Shown piece after piece: positions 22,321-34,739 of a stretch of DNA of 64,000 nt. Made by a program: the position numbers and the translations under genes. Under the pieces are notes generated by a model. It ran no database searches. It saw only the letters and a list, made by a program, of their open reading frames with translations, and was not told where the DNA came from. Positions within the stretch are counted from its first letter, which is position 1. Each line of letters opens with the position of its first letter. The DNA is from Sternotherus odoratus (lineage: Eukaryota; Chordata; Testudines; Kinosternidae): NCBI GenBank assembly GCA_032164245.1, contig JAVMKO010000010.1, forward strand, positions 25,494,189 through 25,558,188, in the 5' to 3' direction.

Positions 22321-24164
22321 TTGACCAAGAAGCTGCAGTGGCTAGTACTATGCTGATAATGCATCTGTTTCTATAAGCACTGAAGTAGTATATTGTAGAT
22401 CAGGCATTCTCAGACTTTTTCATGGTGTGGACCATATTTTAGGAGAAATATTGTCACATGGTCTGGACACTAGATATGTTCTGACCACAACCGCAGTCCC
22501 CTGTGCAGCAGAGAGAAGGGTCTGTGCTTGCATGTGTGACCAGAATAGAGTTCCCCTGTTCGTGATTATTAACCCCACCCTCACACTGGACAAAATGGAT
22601 GCATGGTTAGCTTGGACTGCTCCAACATCAGAATTTTCAATACTCCTGGATATTATACCACTGCATGTGCCACTTCTGCAAATCCAGCAGCTCTCCCTTT
22701 GCAGCCATTGTACCTATCCCAAAGCTTCAGCAAGCCCTGTTTCCTCTTCCCCCAGCTATTTGCTGATTGCCTTATTTAATCCAGAGCAGTGCCTGAACTG
22801 CCTGGTAGCATTAACAATGTTTAATAATGTGTCTGTGCCTTCTTGCATTGTATGGTTTTGTGACAGTGAATCCTTTTATGATCATGGTGCACACGGGCCA
22901 AACACTGCTGGGCCTGTCCTAGTCACATTTAGGAAAGTCTGCTGGACTCCAATTGTTAAGTCATTCTCCAAGTCTCTGACGTGTTTCTGGAGAACTCCTC
23001 TGACTATGCAGTCTCTGCAATATGAGATGACTATCCATCAAAGTTAGCTGTAAGAGAGTTGAATTGCACTGGAAGCCTAGGGCAATAGACACATTAGAAA
23101 TGAAAAGACAGATGATAATTAATAATACTTAGCACTTTACACAATCAAGGCACTGTACAAATGTTAAATAATTAACTGAGACAGAAGCATAGAACTTTGT
23201 AGCAAACTTTGCTTTTGAGTTCCACTAGATGTCACTGCAGCAGTGAGGGACAAAGGTAGGAAAAATTGGAGGTATTTATGTGCAAAATTAGTTTTCTTAA
23301 TTGAAATGTTTATTTCTCCTATATGGATCCACCGCATATCACAAGAGAATTATAGGTTAGATTTGATAGGTCAACATGGTTTCCAGGAGCCCTATTCTTC
23401 CACCACAGGATATGAACAACTCCTATTGACTTAAATAGGGGTTGTTTGTATCCTGCAGTGGAGGGTCCCTCAAAATACTAGTGATCAACTATGACTCACA
23501 TATCATATATAAGGAAGTGTATTCCATCCAACAACCTGAGTTTTGAAGGTTTTTTTGTTCTGAAAATGCAGTGCTGTTTGTCAGAGAACTGGCATAACCT
23601 AAATACAGTCAGGGATACTAACACTATCTCTATACATAGTAGGCAATGTTATAATATCTGTAACTCTTTATTCCCAAAATCGGATGCTAAATGGTTTATT
23701 TCAACTGTTAAACAAGAACACAACCTCTGTTTTAATTTCTGCTTTACAATAACTTTGCAATAAACTCCGTTATTTGAAGACAGAGGTCAATATTCTACCA
23801 TTTGAAAACAGATTTAGAAAATTCTCAGAAATGATCAGCTAAACTAGTCACGTGACATTACTGTATATTCTGGAACTTCTTTTCAACTAGGTGACCGTCT
23901 CACTCTGAACAACAATACAATCAATATGCCCAAGATAGGTGAATGTCAACAATGGAGACGTAATCAATAAAGATTTTTATAACCCATCTTATCATGATTT
24001 GTCATCTGTCTCCCCTTCTTGCTGCTTAATTGTGTTTTCTGTCTCCACTGGTATCAGTTTTTGGTGTTCAGTCCATTTCCCCTCCCTCTGCCTTTCAAAG
24101 CCACCAAGAGCTCAGAAAGAGATGCAAGTCAGATGCAGGCTTAGAATCAATTATTGTTTTTAAT
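22321..24164. other. APBA2 intron; one long open frame without coding signal
   Basis: The stretch contains an open frame of about 200 codons on the plus strand (22427-23047). It shows no domain, conserved motif or splice context, and its start overlaps text (CAGGCATTCTCAGACTTTTT) that looks like a decayed hAT terminus. A short MIR-like remnant may lie near 23110-23170. Nothing else was recognised. Confidence 0.45.
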
Positions 24165-24395
24165 GACACCTTGTTCTCATTTAGTGCTTTACACATCAGT
24201 ACCTCTTAAAGAGCTTTACAAAGGAGGTAAGTATCATTATTCCTATATTACAAATGGGGAAATGGAGGCACAAGGAGGCAAAGCAACTTTACCAAGGTCA
24301 CCCAGCAGGCAGTGGCAGAGCTGGGAACAGAACCAAGATCTCATGAGCCCCAGGCCACTATTCTATCCACTAAGCAACACTGCCTCCCAATTCAA
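24165..24395 (-). mobile_element. MIR-like SINE
   Basis: The segment ATTACAAATGGGGAAATGGA, CCAAGGTCACCCAGCAGGCA, GTGGCAGAGCTGGGAACAGA and CTATCCACTAAGCAACACTG is the reverse complement of the MIR/CORE-SINE consensus. It is well preserved for such an old element. Confidence 0.8.
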
Positions 24396-24564
24396 ACATT
24401 AAACTGAAAGATTTTCTGCCTCGCAAAATATGCAATATGGAGCTAAAACTGTATCAGACAGTGGGCTGGCTTGATTTTGAAAATAACATGTTAAGAAAGA
24501 GATTTTTTAAAATGCCTATTAAACTGATGGATTTAAATTATCACTTCTTCCTGTTACTGGCACT

Positions 24565-25560
24565 AGTACCTATTGATCTTTTCCAGCAGCACTACCACCT
24601 AGACAATTATTCCCCATTTTGCAGTTGTGCATTTGATTTTTCTTTCCTAAATGAAGTGTGTTGCCCTTATCTTTACTGAATTTCATTTTGCAGATTTCAG
24701 ACCAATTTGTCATAGTTGTTTTAAATTCTAATTCTCTACTCCAAAGTTCTTGCAACCCCTCCCAGCTTGGTGTCGTCTGCAAATTTTATAAGCATACTCT
24801 CCATTATCCAAATCATTAATGAAAATATTGACCAGGATTGAATCCAGGATTGACCTGTGGGACCCCATTAGATACACACTCCCAGTTTGACAGTGAGTCA
24901 TTGATAACTACTCGGAGTATCGTCTTTTAACTAATTGTGCATCCACCTGATAGTAATTTTATCAAGATCACATTTCCCTAGTATGCTTATGAGAATATCA
25001 TGTGGGACTATATCAAAAGCCTTGCTAAATCAAGATATATAACATCTACTGCTTCCCCCCATTCACTAGGTCAGTAACCAGGTCAAAGAAGGAAATTAAG
25101 TTTGTTTAGTATGAATTTTGTTTGACAAATTTTGTTTGACAAATTTTGTTTGAAATTTTGTGTTTTTCAGTATTACTTTTCCAACAGATGTCTGTGTAGT
25201 TAAAGTCCCCCATTGTACCAGGTCTTGTGTTTGGGGTATTTTTGTTGTTCTAGAAATGCCTCATCTGCCTCCTCTTCCTGATTTGGTGATCTATAGTAGA
25301 CTACTACCAGGATACCCCTTTTATCATTAACAACTGGCTCCCACCTCCTTCGGGACTTCGGAGCAAGGGTATAAATTCTTGATATTTTCTTTTGCCCCGC
25401 CTGTCTTTCCTGAACAAAGCTATAGCCTATACCAGTATTCCAGTCATGAGACTTATCCCACCAAATCTCTGTGATGCCAATTAAGTCATAATTTAGCTTA
25501 TGTACTAATATTTCTAGTTCTCTCATTTTCTTTGGTTTGTATTTTCACACCATAATCTCT
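24565..25560 (-). mobile_element. CR1 LINE fragment (endonuclease and reverse transcriptase)
   Basis: On the minus strand the upper part (25526-25200) reads MRELEILVHKLNYDLIGITE and WWDKSHDWNTGIGYSF, the CR1 endonuclease. Below about 25070 it switches to reverse transcriptase with VDVIYLDL and, lower down, TNWSEICKMKFSKDKGNTLH. The region between is shortened by internal deletion. Stops and shifts mark it as dead. Confidence 0.8.
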
Positions 25561-25786
25561 AGACTAACTTTACCCAACACTGCTTTAGAGTTAAGAATGT
25601 GCCACCTTTTGTGAATGCACTATGGCACAGAGTATACAGAAATGTAATGACTATAATCACCATCTTTATTGTGCAGATGCATTTTTGAATGAGGGGGTCA
25701 AAGTACTGTATTTTTTGCATAATCTAAGCTTTTGTTTAAAAAGTATTGATTTAGCACTTCTAGATACAAAGAAAACCTTCCAAATG

Positions 25787-26485
25787 TGAACAGGTGCAGC
25801 TCGGACCATGCAGCGTTAGGGGAAAGTGCAACTGTCATGGAGCGCCCGGGCGATGGACTGGAACCGCTCCCTAGGAAGCCAGACCGGACACTGGGTGAAG
25901 GGTTCCTTCTCCGTACACAGCCTGTTTCCAAGGCCAGGAGCTTCAGGGGTACCCACTTCCACCTTCCTGGGTCTGACCTCGGAGCATTCAGCATCTTCTG
26001 CCCCTCCATGTGCTTCCCCCAGCAAGCCCGCCTATGCGGGGTCCTGGGGGAGCCCAGGGGTTCTGCACCCCAAATCCACAGTCAAACGTGACTCTCAGCC
26101 AGCCAGTAAAACAGGTTTATTCGATGACTTCTAATCACAGACCATACAGCGAGCGTGAGCCCTCAGCTGGATCCATCTTGGGGCCAGAGAGCGATATAGC
26201 TGCTCTCCCCTCTCCTGCCTGGCTCCAGCTAAAAACCAGCCCGACCCAAACCCCCTCTAGCCCCTCCCTGCTCTCCTTTGTCCCTTTCCCGGGCTAGGAG
26301 GCATCACCTGACCTTTCTCCAACAGGTTCAGCTGACCTCCCTCCCCTACTTGGGGTCAGGTTACAGCTTCACCTTGGCTTTGCTTTGCATCAGCTACACA
26401 TTCCTTTCCCTCCACATAGACGCCCAAGAAATGCATAGGGGAAACTGAGGCACACACACATACACAGTACTCCCACTTCGTCACA
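25787..26485 (-). mobile_element. Solo LTR of an endogenous LTR retroelement
   Basis: In the minus orientation it starts TGTGACGAAGTGGGAGTAC and ends near CACCTGTTCA, so it has TG...CA boundaries. A GAATAAACCTGTTTTACTGG block provides a canonical AATAAA signal. No gag, pol or second LTR adjoins it, so it is a solo LTR left by recombination. I found no clear target duplication, so the ends could be a few bases off. The class (retrovirus-like or other) is unresolved. Confidence 0.65.
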
Positions 26486-27245
26486 GCAACTTATAATATT
26501 TTTAATGCAGAACATACAAATGAGGGCATTTTGATGTTTTTAAATACAAGGGTCCTGATTCACAGGTCTGTTGAGAGCGCTTTGCGCATACCTAAAATCA
26601 GCAGATCTGTCCATAAGGATTTCTCCTCCCCAGTAGGGAGATAGCAAGCAAAAGGGGATCTAGCCAGGGCACCCATCTACCTGGTCAATCTCTGGTTGCT
26701 GAACTAGTCCTTTTGGGGCTGTCAGTGATTGGCCATAAGCTAGACCATCTCTAACTTAAAGACCAGGACTAGACAGGTCCCTAGTTAGTCCTGGGGTGGG
26801 GGGAGCATAGACATAGCATTCAGCACAACTTAGCCAGACCAAAGAATTTGATGCCAGATGATAAGTTTTGTAGCCACTGAATGTAAATAACTGCTTTGGC
26901 AATGAACTTTAAAAAAGCATCCAAATTATTATATATTACAATATCCAGAGGAGAGCATAGGTTGAATGAGCATCAACAATTCTAGAATAGTGGAGGAAGA
27001 TTCTGGGAGTTTAAAAAGGAAATGCGAGTGATTTGCAGGTATAGGTGAAAAAAAATAAAGTGAGAACAATTTGGGATAGAACAGTAACAACTATTATAAA
27101 AGTTAGCCCGTAAACCTTTAAAAGGATCAGCCAACCAGAAAAGCAATTCTTGGCAACAAAAATGAATTCATGGGATAGATACCATTAGATTTCTGAGGTC
27201 CCCTAAATGACATATTGTATTAAAAAATTATTTAAGTTTACTTAC
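26486..27245. other. APBA2 intron, nothing recognised
   Basis: No exon or repeat recognised between the solo LTR and the PTB exon. Confidence 0.4.
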
Positions 27246-27431
27246 ATCCTCAGATTCAAAGACATGACATATCATTTTGTACTGTTTCTTTCCTTCTTGG
27301 GCACCAGGTGTCGTCTCTATACAGTCTTGAGAAGCAGACCTTGGCATCCGGCGTCTTGCCATTAAAACAACGATGTTACCAATATCAGCAATATATGAGA
27401 TTGTGCGCAATGCATGATCCATCATAGTTTC
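27246..27431 (-). CDS. APBA2: APBA2 exon: PTB domain, central strands
   Basis: The 186-bp exon encodes 62 residues in phase 0, from [18 protein letters not shown] through [15 protein letters not shown] to [12 protein letters not shown]. It holds the PTB strands and the insertion loop ([16 protein letters not shown]) that distinguishes Mint PTB domains. The hydrophobic strands flank the groove for the NPTY-type peptide of amyloid precursor protein. The acceptor is GGGTAG and the donor is GTAAGT. Confidence 0.97.
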
Positions 27432-30400
27432 CTACCCAAAGCAAAAGATAAACAAAAAGGTTCCACGTGCACGGTATTAATCCAGAAATGTCACTTTTTT
27501 CCCTTTCCCATATTCTCTAATTTCTTGAGTGTGACAACAGGCAGCTAAGCTTGCCTCTCTTTTTGCAGTTTATATGGGGTCAGCTCCAGCAGCCTCTATC
27601 CAGCCAATTTCTCAAACAAAACTGCCATTTAAGTCATAGCCTGAGTTACTGAAAACCCATGGATTTCAGTGGAAATTTTGTCTGCATAATAACTGCAGAT
27701 ATTTGGCACACAGGCTTTATTACAAAAAGTTAAAAAGTATCAGGCCTCAAGTAAAAGGAAAATATGTTCCAGTATTTTAGAAATAATTTCATCATGTTTG
27801 AAAATACACAGCTTTTGAAAACAATTAAACTCCAAAATAAAGCTGTTTATAACGAGATCATGAACATTACTGCTATGTCAGAACAAGATAAAAAAGGATT
27901 CAATAAACCATAATGTAACATTTTCCAAAATACAAAGTTATCATTTTTCTTTCCTCGTAATGGATTGTTAAATCTTCTTCTCATTATGATGGGCAAATTT
28001 TAACATAGATATTCTTACTGCTTCCTCCTCACCACGTAAATCACACCAGCTAGGGCATAGATATCTGAAAGGGAGTCCAGCCTAGAGTCTGGATTCAGAA
28101 AGGTACTCAATGCTCCCATAGTCCGCTGATGTCAATGGCACTATTTCATGTTTAAAATGAGGCACATGCTTTAGTACCTTTGCTAAATTGGGTCCTAGTA
28201 TGAGTTCATATCACCCCTGAATTTGGCCTTCTGTGGACATCTGTTGGCAAATGTAGGTTTCCATTTGCAGTATCCATACAGGACTACTGAAGTTCAGCCA
28301 ACTGTAAGATGTAGGCAGCAGGCAGGTGGATAACTGGTGCACAATAGAGAAAATAAGAAAGCTCTGGGCAAATTCTCCTCTCAGCAACACCAGGATAATC
28401 AAAGCCTTCATTAGCATAACTAGTCAAAATCTTCCCTAGCTGAGACAAATTAGGATTGTTAGGCTGCCAACTCAGTTACATTAGACAAGCTTTGACCCCT
28501 GGATTTAGCAGATAAAAGACTTTTGCTCCTTGATTTTAGGAAACAATGAAAACCTTCCCAAACTGTGGCCTGAGAAAGGTATCTTATGTAAGAGTACTCT
28601 AATGCTCCAAAAATAATACTCTGGAGCAGTTTTTAAACACTTTTCAAAAATGTCTACCTCTATCTCACATCTTTTAGTGCTGCACCCTCTTGATGGATTA
28701 CTTCTGCCTTTTAATTTATTTCTCTTTTTAAGCTTTGTGACATTAACAGGGAAATCTCAGTTTACAATCTCCAGATGCTTTCTCCCAGGAATGTATCATT
28801 ATGGAACTAATAAAGTTATCCTTGGGCAAACGTGAACTCAGCAAAGGTTTGTAGTCAGGGAAGATTTTTTTTTGTCACCAAGCTTGCTTTATCCCGGATA
28901 TTAATATGTATTTGTCTTTTGCAATTATCTAAATCTTTGTATTACTGATTTCTAGTTCATATTTCTGTCATTTGTTTGTTCAATCAAAAAGAAATGATCT
29001 CATAGTGGAAGAACCTTCAAGGTCATTTTTAATTATGGGTCCTTTGCATCACTGGGTATAAACTTGAAGTAAGTTTTATTATTAGTGAACTTGCACTGAA
29101 TATGAATAAATGAATGTGGCGCACCAGCTACTTTGTAAGGTCTAATTGGGACATACTGCAGGGAAGGAAATGCAGATGGAAAAAAGGAAGAGACAATGGA
29201 AAAAAGGAAGAGACATACAAAAACAGGTGAAAGAGAAAAAGGTGGATAAGTGAGGAAGAAATGAAAGGTGGAAATAGCAATGGTCCTACAAGTGAGATTG
29301 TTTTCCACTATGCGATGCTCAATTTGACAATTAACTAAAAAAGTTTAGGACTACATAAAGGCCACATTCTGCCCCGACCCATATTCTGCCTCTGTCCCAG
29401 TGACAGCAGTGGGAACGCTGCTGTGAATTGAAGGTCATATATAGTGGGAAAATGTATGTCCTGGACCACAGCCCATAATTTAAAATGCAATTTGATCCAC
29501 TCCAAAGAATGATTTGACCCTTTCACCTCTTCTCTAACTATTTATTAGCTACTTCTCCTCCTCATGGAGGTAAGGAGCCACGTATCAGGGTATTCATCTA
29601 TCAAATTACAATGTTTCTCCCCCAGGCCTGAGAAAATAGAAGAGTTTTTCAGGTCAGGAAGAATAATTGTTTTAAGAACCACAATACAATATAACTTAAC
29701 AGAGTTAGAAAAATACCAATAATGAGTTTATTGGAATGACCTGATCTATTGATTAGAAAAATCTTTTTTTCCAGGCACCATTCTTAAAATGCTTTTAACA
29801 ATTCTTTTCAGTCTGAAAAGAAACAAACATGGTGTGCTTATCCCTAAATTGTGATAGATGAAATGTGATCATGGCCACAGAAGAGCTTGTGGATTTTGGT
29901 GAGAATTTGCAGGGTCCAGCAGCATCTATAAAGCTCCTCACAGTGGAGGGGAAAATGTATTATAATGAACATCTTACAGCAGGTGATGGGAACTCTTCAG
30001 GGAGAGTTGTTTTTCAGGAGACTGTTCCAAGTATCCGAATCATACACAAGGTTCACAAGAAAGAATGGAAGTGGGGAAATAAATACCTCTATGCACTTAA
30101 GAGTTTCTGTCCCCTATATCCTCCACCCATGAGCAGCTCAAAGATTTTTTCCCTCCCAATCCTAAAAAGGAGATTCTCTCCTGCTTCCCCCCCACACCTT
30201 TCCATTGTTTAATACAATTAAATGTGGGACTAAGAATATTCCAAATAAAATATATTAATCTCACTTGCCCACCTTTCTTTCTCTTCCTCAACTTCCATAT
30301 TTTTTCTCCTTTTGTCTCTACATCATTGCTCTTTTCTCTGCTCTCAGTATCCTCTCCCTTTTGTATTACTTTCCCTCTTCTCTCCCTGTTTCTCTCCCCA

Positions 30401-33254
30401 TCTCCCAATGTTTAAATCCCACATTTGTCCTCTCTTCCCCTAATCCCTCCATCTCTTCCTATCGGGCTCCTTAATCTTTCCCTCTTCCCTGTTCCAAACC
30501 TCTCACCCATATCTCTGACCTTGGAAAACCAAATATTTTTCCCCTCCCCAGGCCTGGTTCTCCTCCTAAATGGCCATCCAGATTCCCCTTCATCCAGATC
30601 TCCTTACCTCTATATGTGTTGCTCTTCTATAAGTCCCAGTTGTTATCCCTCATGGTTTTGTATCCCATATCCTGGTTCTCTCATTTCTTCATTCTCCCTT
30701 TCATATTTTCCCTTTTTCCTTCTCCTTTGGTGGCTCCCTCCTCCCACATTTTTACCAGGGAAAAAGGGCTGCGGCTACTCTGAGGGTCAATTGATGAAAT
30801 CTGAAGATCTCAAAGGAGGGGAGGGGTTGGGGAAGAGGGGCTTCATGTTCTTCCACAGTTCTCCTGGTGGGATAGCTGCCTTTACCTGTACAGCTCCTGT
30901 GGCTGCACTGTGGGAGCATGAGTCAGACAACTTGACAACTCAGAGACCTTCATAGGACCACTGCCTAGGGTGGTCACTGATTCAGAATACCAGACACCCC
31001 AGTACTTCTGGAAAGACTCGCCCCCATCTGTGTGACCCTATGTGATGTGTGTGAGATCACATCAGTGGAGGCAGAGCAGAACATTGTGCAAAACTGTATC
31101 CCACTGAACATCAGTTTTACCAGTGGAGTCAGGGCATGTAGACTTGTCAACCTCATGTTGTTCCTCGCCCTTTCCTGCTGCTTCACTATCCCAGCTTTTC
31201 CACATTGTGAGCCTGAGAAGCAGGAGATGGTTGCTGTGGCACTTGTGCCAACTGCACTTCCTGATTGCAAGCCCAGCCCACAGAGCAGAACGAGGGGAAG
31301 CTCTGCTCAGATCAGAAGTATGGCATGCTGTCAAAAGCAGCGTGATTTCTAACACATGAGCTGAACAGGTGGTCACACCGGGCTGAATATAACACGTGTG
31401 AGTGACTTCAGGATGGTAGGGGCAACCACTTGCTAGTTTTTCCTACAGCAACAAACCCACTAGAGCCATGGGTCCAAAGTGATAATATGCCTTACTGCCA
31501 CTACTGACCCAGTTCAAACCCCAGCATAAATCAAGTTAGATATTAACTTTTTTTAGTGAAATTAGAATTATTTTAAATCCGTTAGTACCACCAGATGCTT
31601 CCATGCATGACAAACAATAAAATTATATAAGGGTAAGAACACTGAATTAATGACTGCAGAAAGCGGTTTTATGTAATTGACAGATAAAACTGCAGACTGC
31701 CTGTGCCAGCTGCTACACCAGTTGATATAGAGCCGCAGTAATGAAGTCAGTCAATAAATCTCTCTAGCACTAGTAAAAACACATTGAAGCAAAAAATGCA
31801 AACGTTCATCAACAGTGAGTACTAAAAGACAGGGGAAGCAAAGCCAAGCCTCCAGCTACTCTGAGACCTGCTATACACAGAAAAAGCAGCCACATTTGAA
31901 GTAGGCTTTATAGTACCCTTTACTATAATCAATTCTAATATCAGATTTTTATTTTTGTTCAGTACACAGGGCAAAACTCTGGTACCCTCATTCACAGTGA
32001 ATAGCACTTGTGGAATAAGGTAATACTCACTTTGAGTAAGGGTATTAGAATCTGCCTCAAGGTGCTTTTACTTTTCTCTGTGTGAAAAGGCCATTCAGTG
32101 TAATGTTCATATTGAAATATTTAAGGAAAGGAGGGAGCAAAGTCCATTGAGAGCAGCCTTCATTAAACCAACTAGAATAACCAACCAAATCCATGTATCA
32201 CCTTCATCCCATTCATCTAGCTACTGAATGTGGCTGCTCATTCAGCAATAATTGGCTCTTTTCACCCTTAACCTGACTTGATTATCTCATATAGCAGACA
32301 TGTTAAATGTATGTCTTAACAATGAAGACAGATTTTGCTACCCAGAATAAGCATTGATAACATGCTCTGCACTGTACAAGGCAAAGCATTTTTACCAACA
32401 GGTGGGAAAAAAAATATAGGACTGAATCAGTATGGCTACTGCTGGCCAGCGCTGAAGTGCACTGGCAGAGCTGGGTATGGCAGATTGCAATGTGACTGCC
32501 ACATTACACGGTATATTCTACTCTTCAGTTGTTCAAATATGGTAAGTTTATAGTGCGTTCACATTAAAAGAAAAGTACACTGGCTTCAGCCAGTAGTGTT
32601 AATTCCTTACTTTAACAAGTACTAGAATTACCCAAAATTTAAGAGAGAAAAAATCCTCACTCAGATTGTACACATAGAATAAAAACAAAACAAAACAATT
32701 GGGGTGGGGGGGGGGGAATACTTCCATACTACCTGGTAAATCTCCAGACTCTAAGCGCTCTAGCTATTCATCTACCCTAGCCATGTTCTTGAGTATTAGG
32801 GAGTTATTCTAAGGATGTATGATTACAGTCAGTCAAGACAAGACAGCCACTCTATATATTCATTAGAGAATAATGAAAGGCATTAAGTCTGTCATCACTG
32901 AAAACCCTTACGATGTCACCTGTAACCTAGCTATAGTTGTTAATTCAGCAGTCGCCATTTCTGCAGTAGTCTTGCTAATGTAGAAGGTACTTAACATTCC
33001 AGGGCAGGTGGCTTCAAAACCAAGTTTTATGATAATCATAATGCTGGTTGTAAAAATGAGCAGACAAATGGGTATGAAAGTTTGTTCTGAGCCCTCTGAA
33101 TGGAACTATTATATTACATTCCTTACTGCTGTATATGCCTTTTAAATTTTGTTGGTGGGGATTTTCCTCCCTTTTTCCTGATCTCCCCACAGTGTAAGAG
33201 ATTTTTATCCTACTGAAAATTTAGATTCTATTTACTAAATTAAATTTCATTAGA
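27432..33254. other. APBA2 intron, mostly unannotated; polypyrimidine stretch at 30240-30770
   Basis: Nothing coding or clearly transposon-derived was recognised. The one conspicuous feature is a C/T-rich stretch on the plus strand from about 30240 to 30770, which gives long but meaningless open frames. Purine-rich A/G sequence occurs at 29160-29250. Confidence 0.45.
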
Positions 33255-33378
33255 TTGTAAGTTCTTCAGGACACGGACAATCTTTCACTATGTGTAGGTA
33301 CAACACACATCTAGCACAACAAGGCCCCAATCTCGAACATAGCCTCTACATTACCATAATATTGTAATAAATAATAGA
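33255..33378 (+). repeat. Old amniote interspersed repeat tail
   Basis: The block GATTGTAAGTTCTTCAGGAC, CACTATGTGTAGGTACAACA and CTAGCACAACAAGGCCCCAA resembles a dispersed amniote repeat tail ending in an ATAATA run. A homologous segment is present at about 47330-47430. I do not know its formal family. Confidence 0.45.
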
Positions 33379-33925
33379 CTTTGTGGAGGAAGGATGACAA
33401 TTGAGATACAGTTTCTTGAAAATCAGGAAGTTAAATGGAGAGAAATGAAGAGCTTGGTCAAAGTGGCAAGTGACCTTTTTTAGAAAAAAAGAGAGTGGAA
33501 CAAAGAACCAGACCTGAAACTCAGGATAGCTCTTAAGACATAACAAAGCTGAAATGGAGTAGGTGGACAACTACAAATGAATCTTGAAAGGCTTCAGGAT
33601 TTTAACCTAACTGTGTTCACACCTTGATAATATGCAGACTTCCTCCTACACAGAAAATACAGCAAAATAAAATAAAAATCATGAAAAAACCCCAAACCCT
33701 CAGCATAAAAATCAAATACTGACAAACAGCAACTTTGACAAATATTGACAAATGCCAGTATGGTGTATCCTTTCCAAATGCTGGTATTCATTTCAGTGGT
33801 GTGTTTAACCACATATTGAATAAAGACAATTTCTTTCTAAAGATGTGAGAACATTATTCTGAAGTGAGAACCATTGTGTAAAATTAGCAGTATTTTTTTT
33901 TTAAGCATTATGATTAAACACTTAC
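33379..33925. other. APBA2 intron, nothing recognised
   Basis: No exon or repeat recognised. Confidence 0.4.
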
Positions 33926-34012
33926 CTGTGTATCTGCATTCAGAACTTTAATCCTCTGTGTGGAGATGAACAGATCCACTTCAGTCAAGGCCTGGGAATC
34001 TCCCTCAGAAGT
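33926..34012 (-). CDS. APBA2: APBA2 exon: PTB domain strand
   Basis: The 87-bp exon encodes 29 residues, phase 0: [19 protein letters not shown] and then [25 protein letters not shown] forms adjacent PTB strands. The first residues are the least conserved part: as I recall, the human protein has NSEGDAQTL here. Acceptor TTTTAG, donor GTAAGT. It joins in phase 0 either to the 36-bp microexon or directly to the exon at 41479, so skipping the microexon would keep the frame. Confidence 0.97.
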
Positions 34013-34739
34013 CTAAAAGACAGTTGCATTGTAACAAAGGGAATATTAATTTTCTGTTTAAAGTGACATCTCTACTGATCACCTCACGAAAAATGTAATG
34101 GTGAAAAATTACATTGCTGAGATACTACAAAGGTAATTATTCAAAGGTGTTTCCATATACATGCAAATTTAATATTAGAGGACATTTACTGGAGAGGAAG
34201 AAATATTTTTATTTTGTGGGTAGTATGACGTTTCAGAGCTCATGGATGGTGCTGGATTGACAGCCTGGGAACCAAAGTCCTCTATTTATTGACATAAAAG
34301 GAGAAATGCCATGGAGGCTTTCCCACACTGTCTCATCTGCACGCCTCATCCCTGTTCTTGAGGTACCACCAACAGACATCAGAGAATAGTCTATTCTCCA
34401 TACCTATTCAGTCCTTGCCATTGGTACTGGAATTACTAATAAGGATGCAAATGAGAGCTAATTGTTGTGGTGACTTAGTGTTTTGTGGACACCACTAATT
34501 GAGAACTAAACTGAGACCCAAATTATTTCACATAAGGCCAAACGGCTTTCAGATGATAATGAGAAGTTTCATACTGTGTACAGTGTTCTCCATATGCAAA
34601 TTCCACTGATGATGTACAGAAAATTGGATGGAATAGCCATGTGTTGTTGTGTCCATGGCCCATTGGTCAGTGGTGAGGAAGGATCAAGCATGCCTGAAGC
34701 AAGCTCGTGAATTTCTAGAATCGCTGGGAATAGAGTACC
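34013..34739. other. APBA2 intron, nothing recognised
   Basis: No exon or repeat recognised between the PTB exon and an old DIRS relic. Confidence 0.4.

Noticed and set aside
22427..23047. 206-codon open frame on the plus strand
   Set aside because: No recognisable domain, no splice context, and the start overlaps a probable decayed hAT end. It is probably chance.
30425..30955. 176-codon Ser/Pro/Leu-rich frame
   Set aside because: It is explained by the C/T-rich composition of the region.
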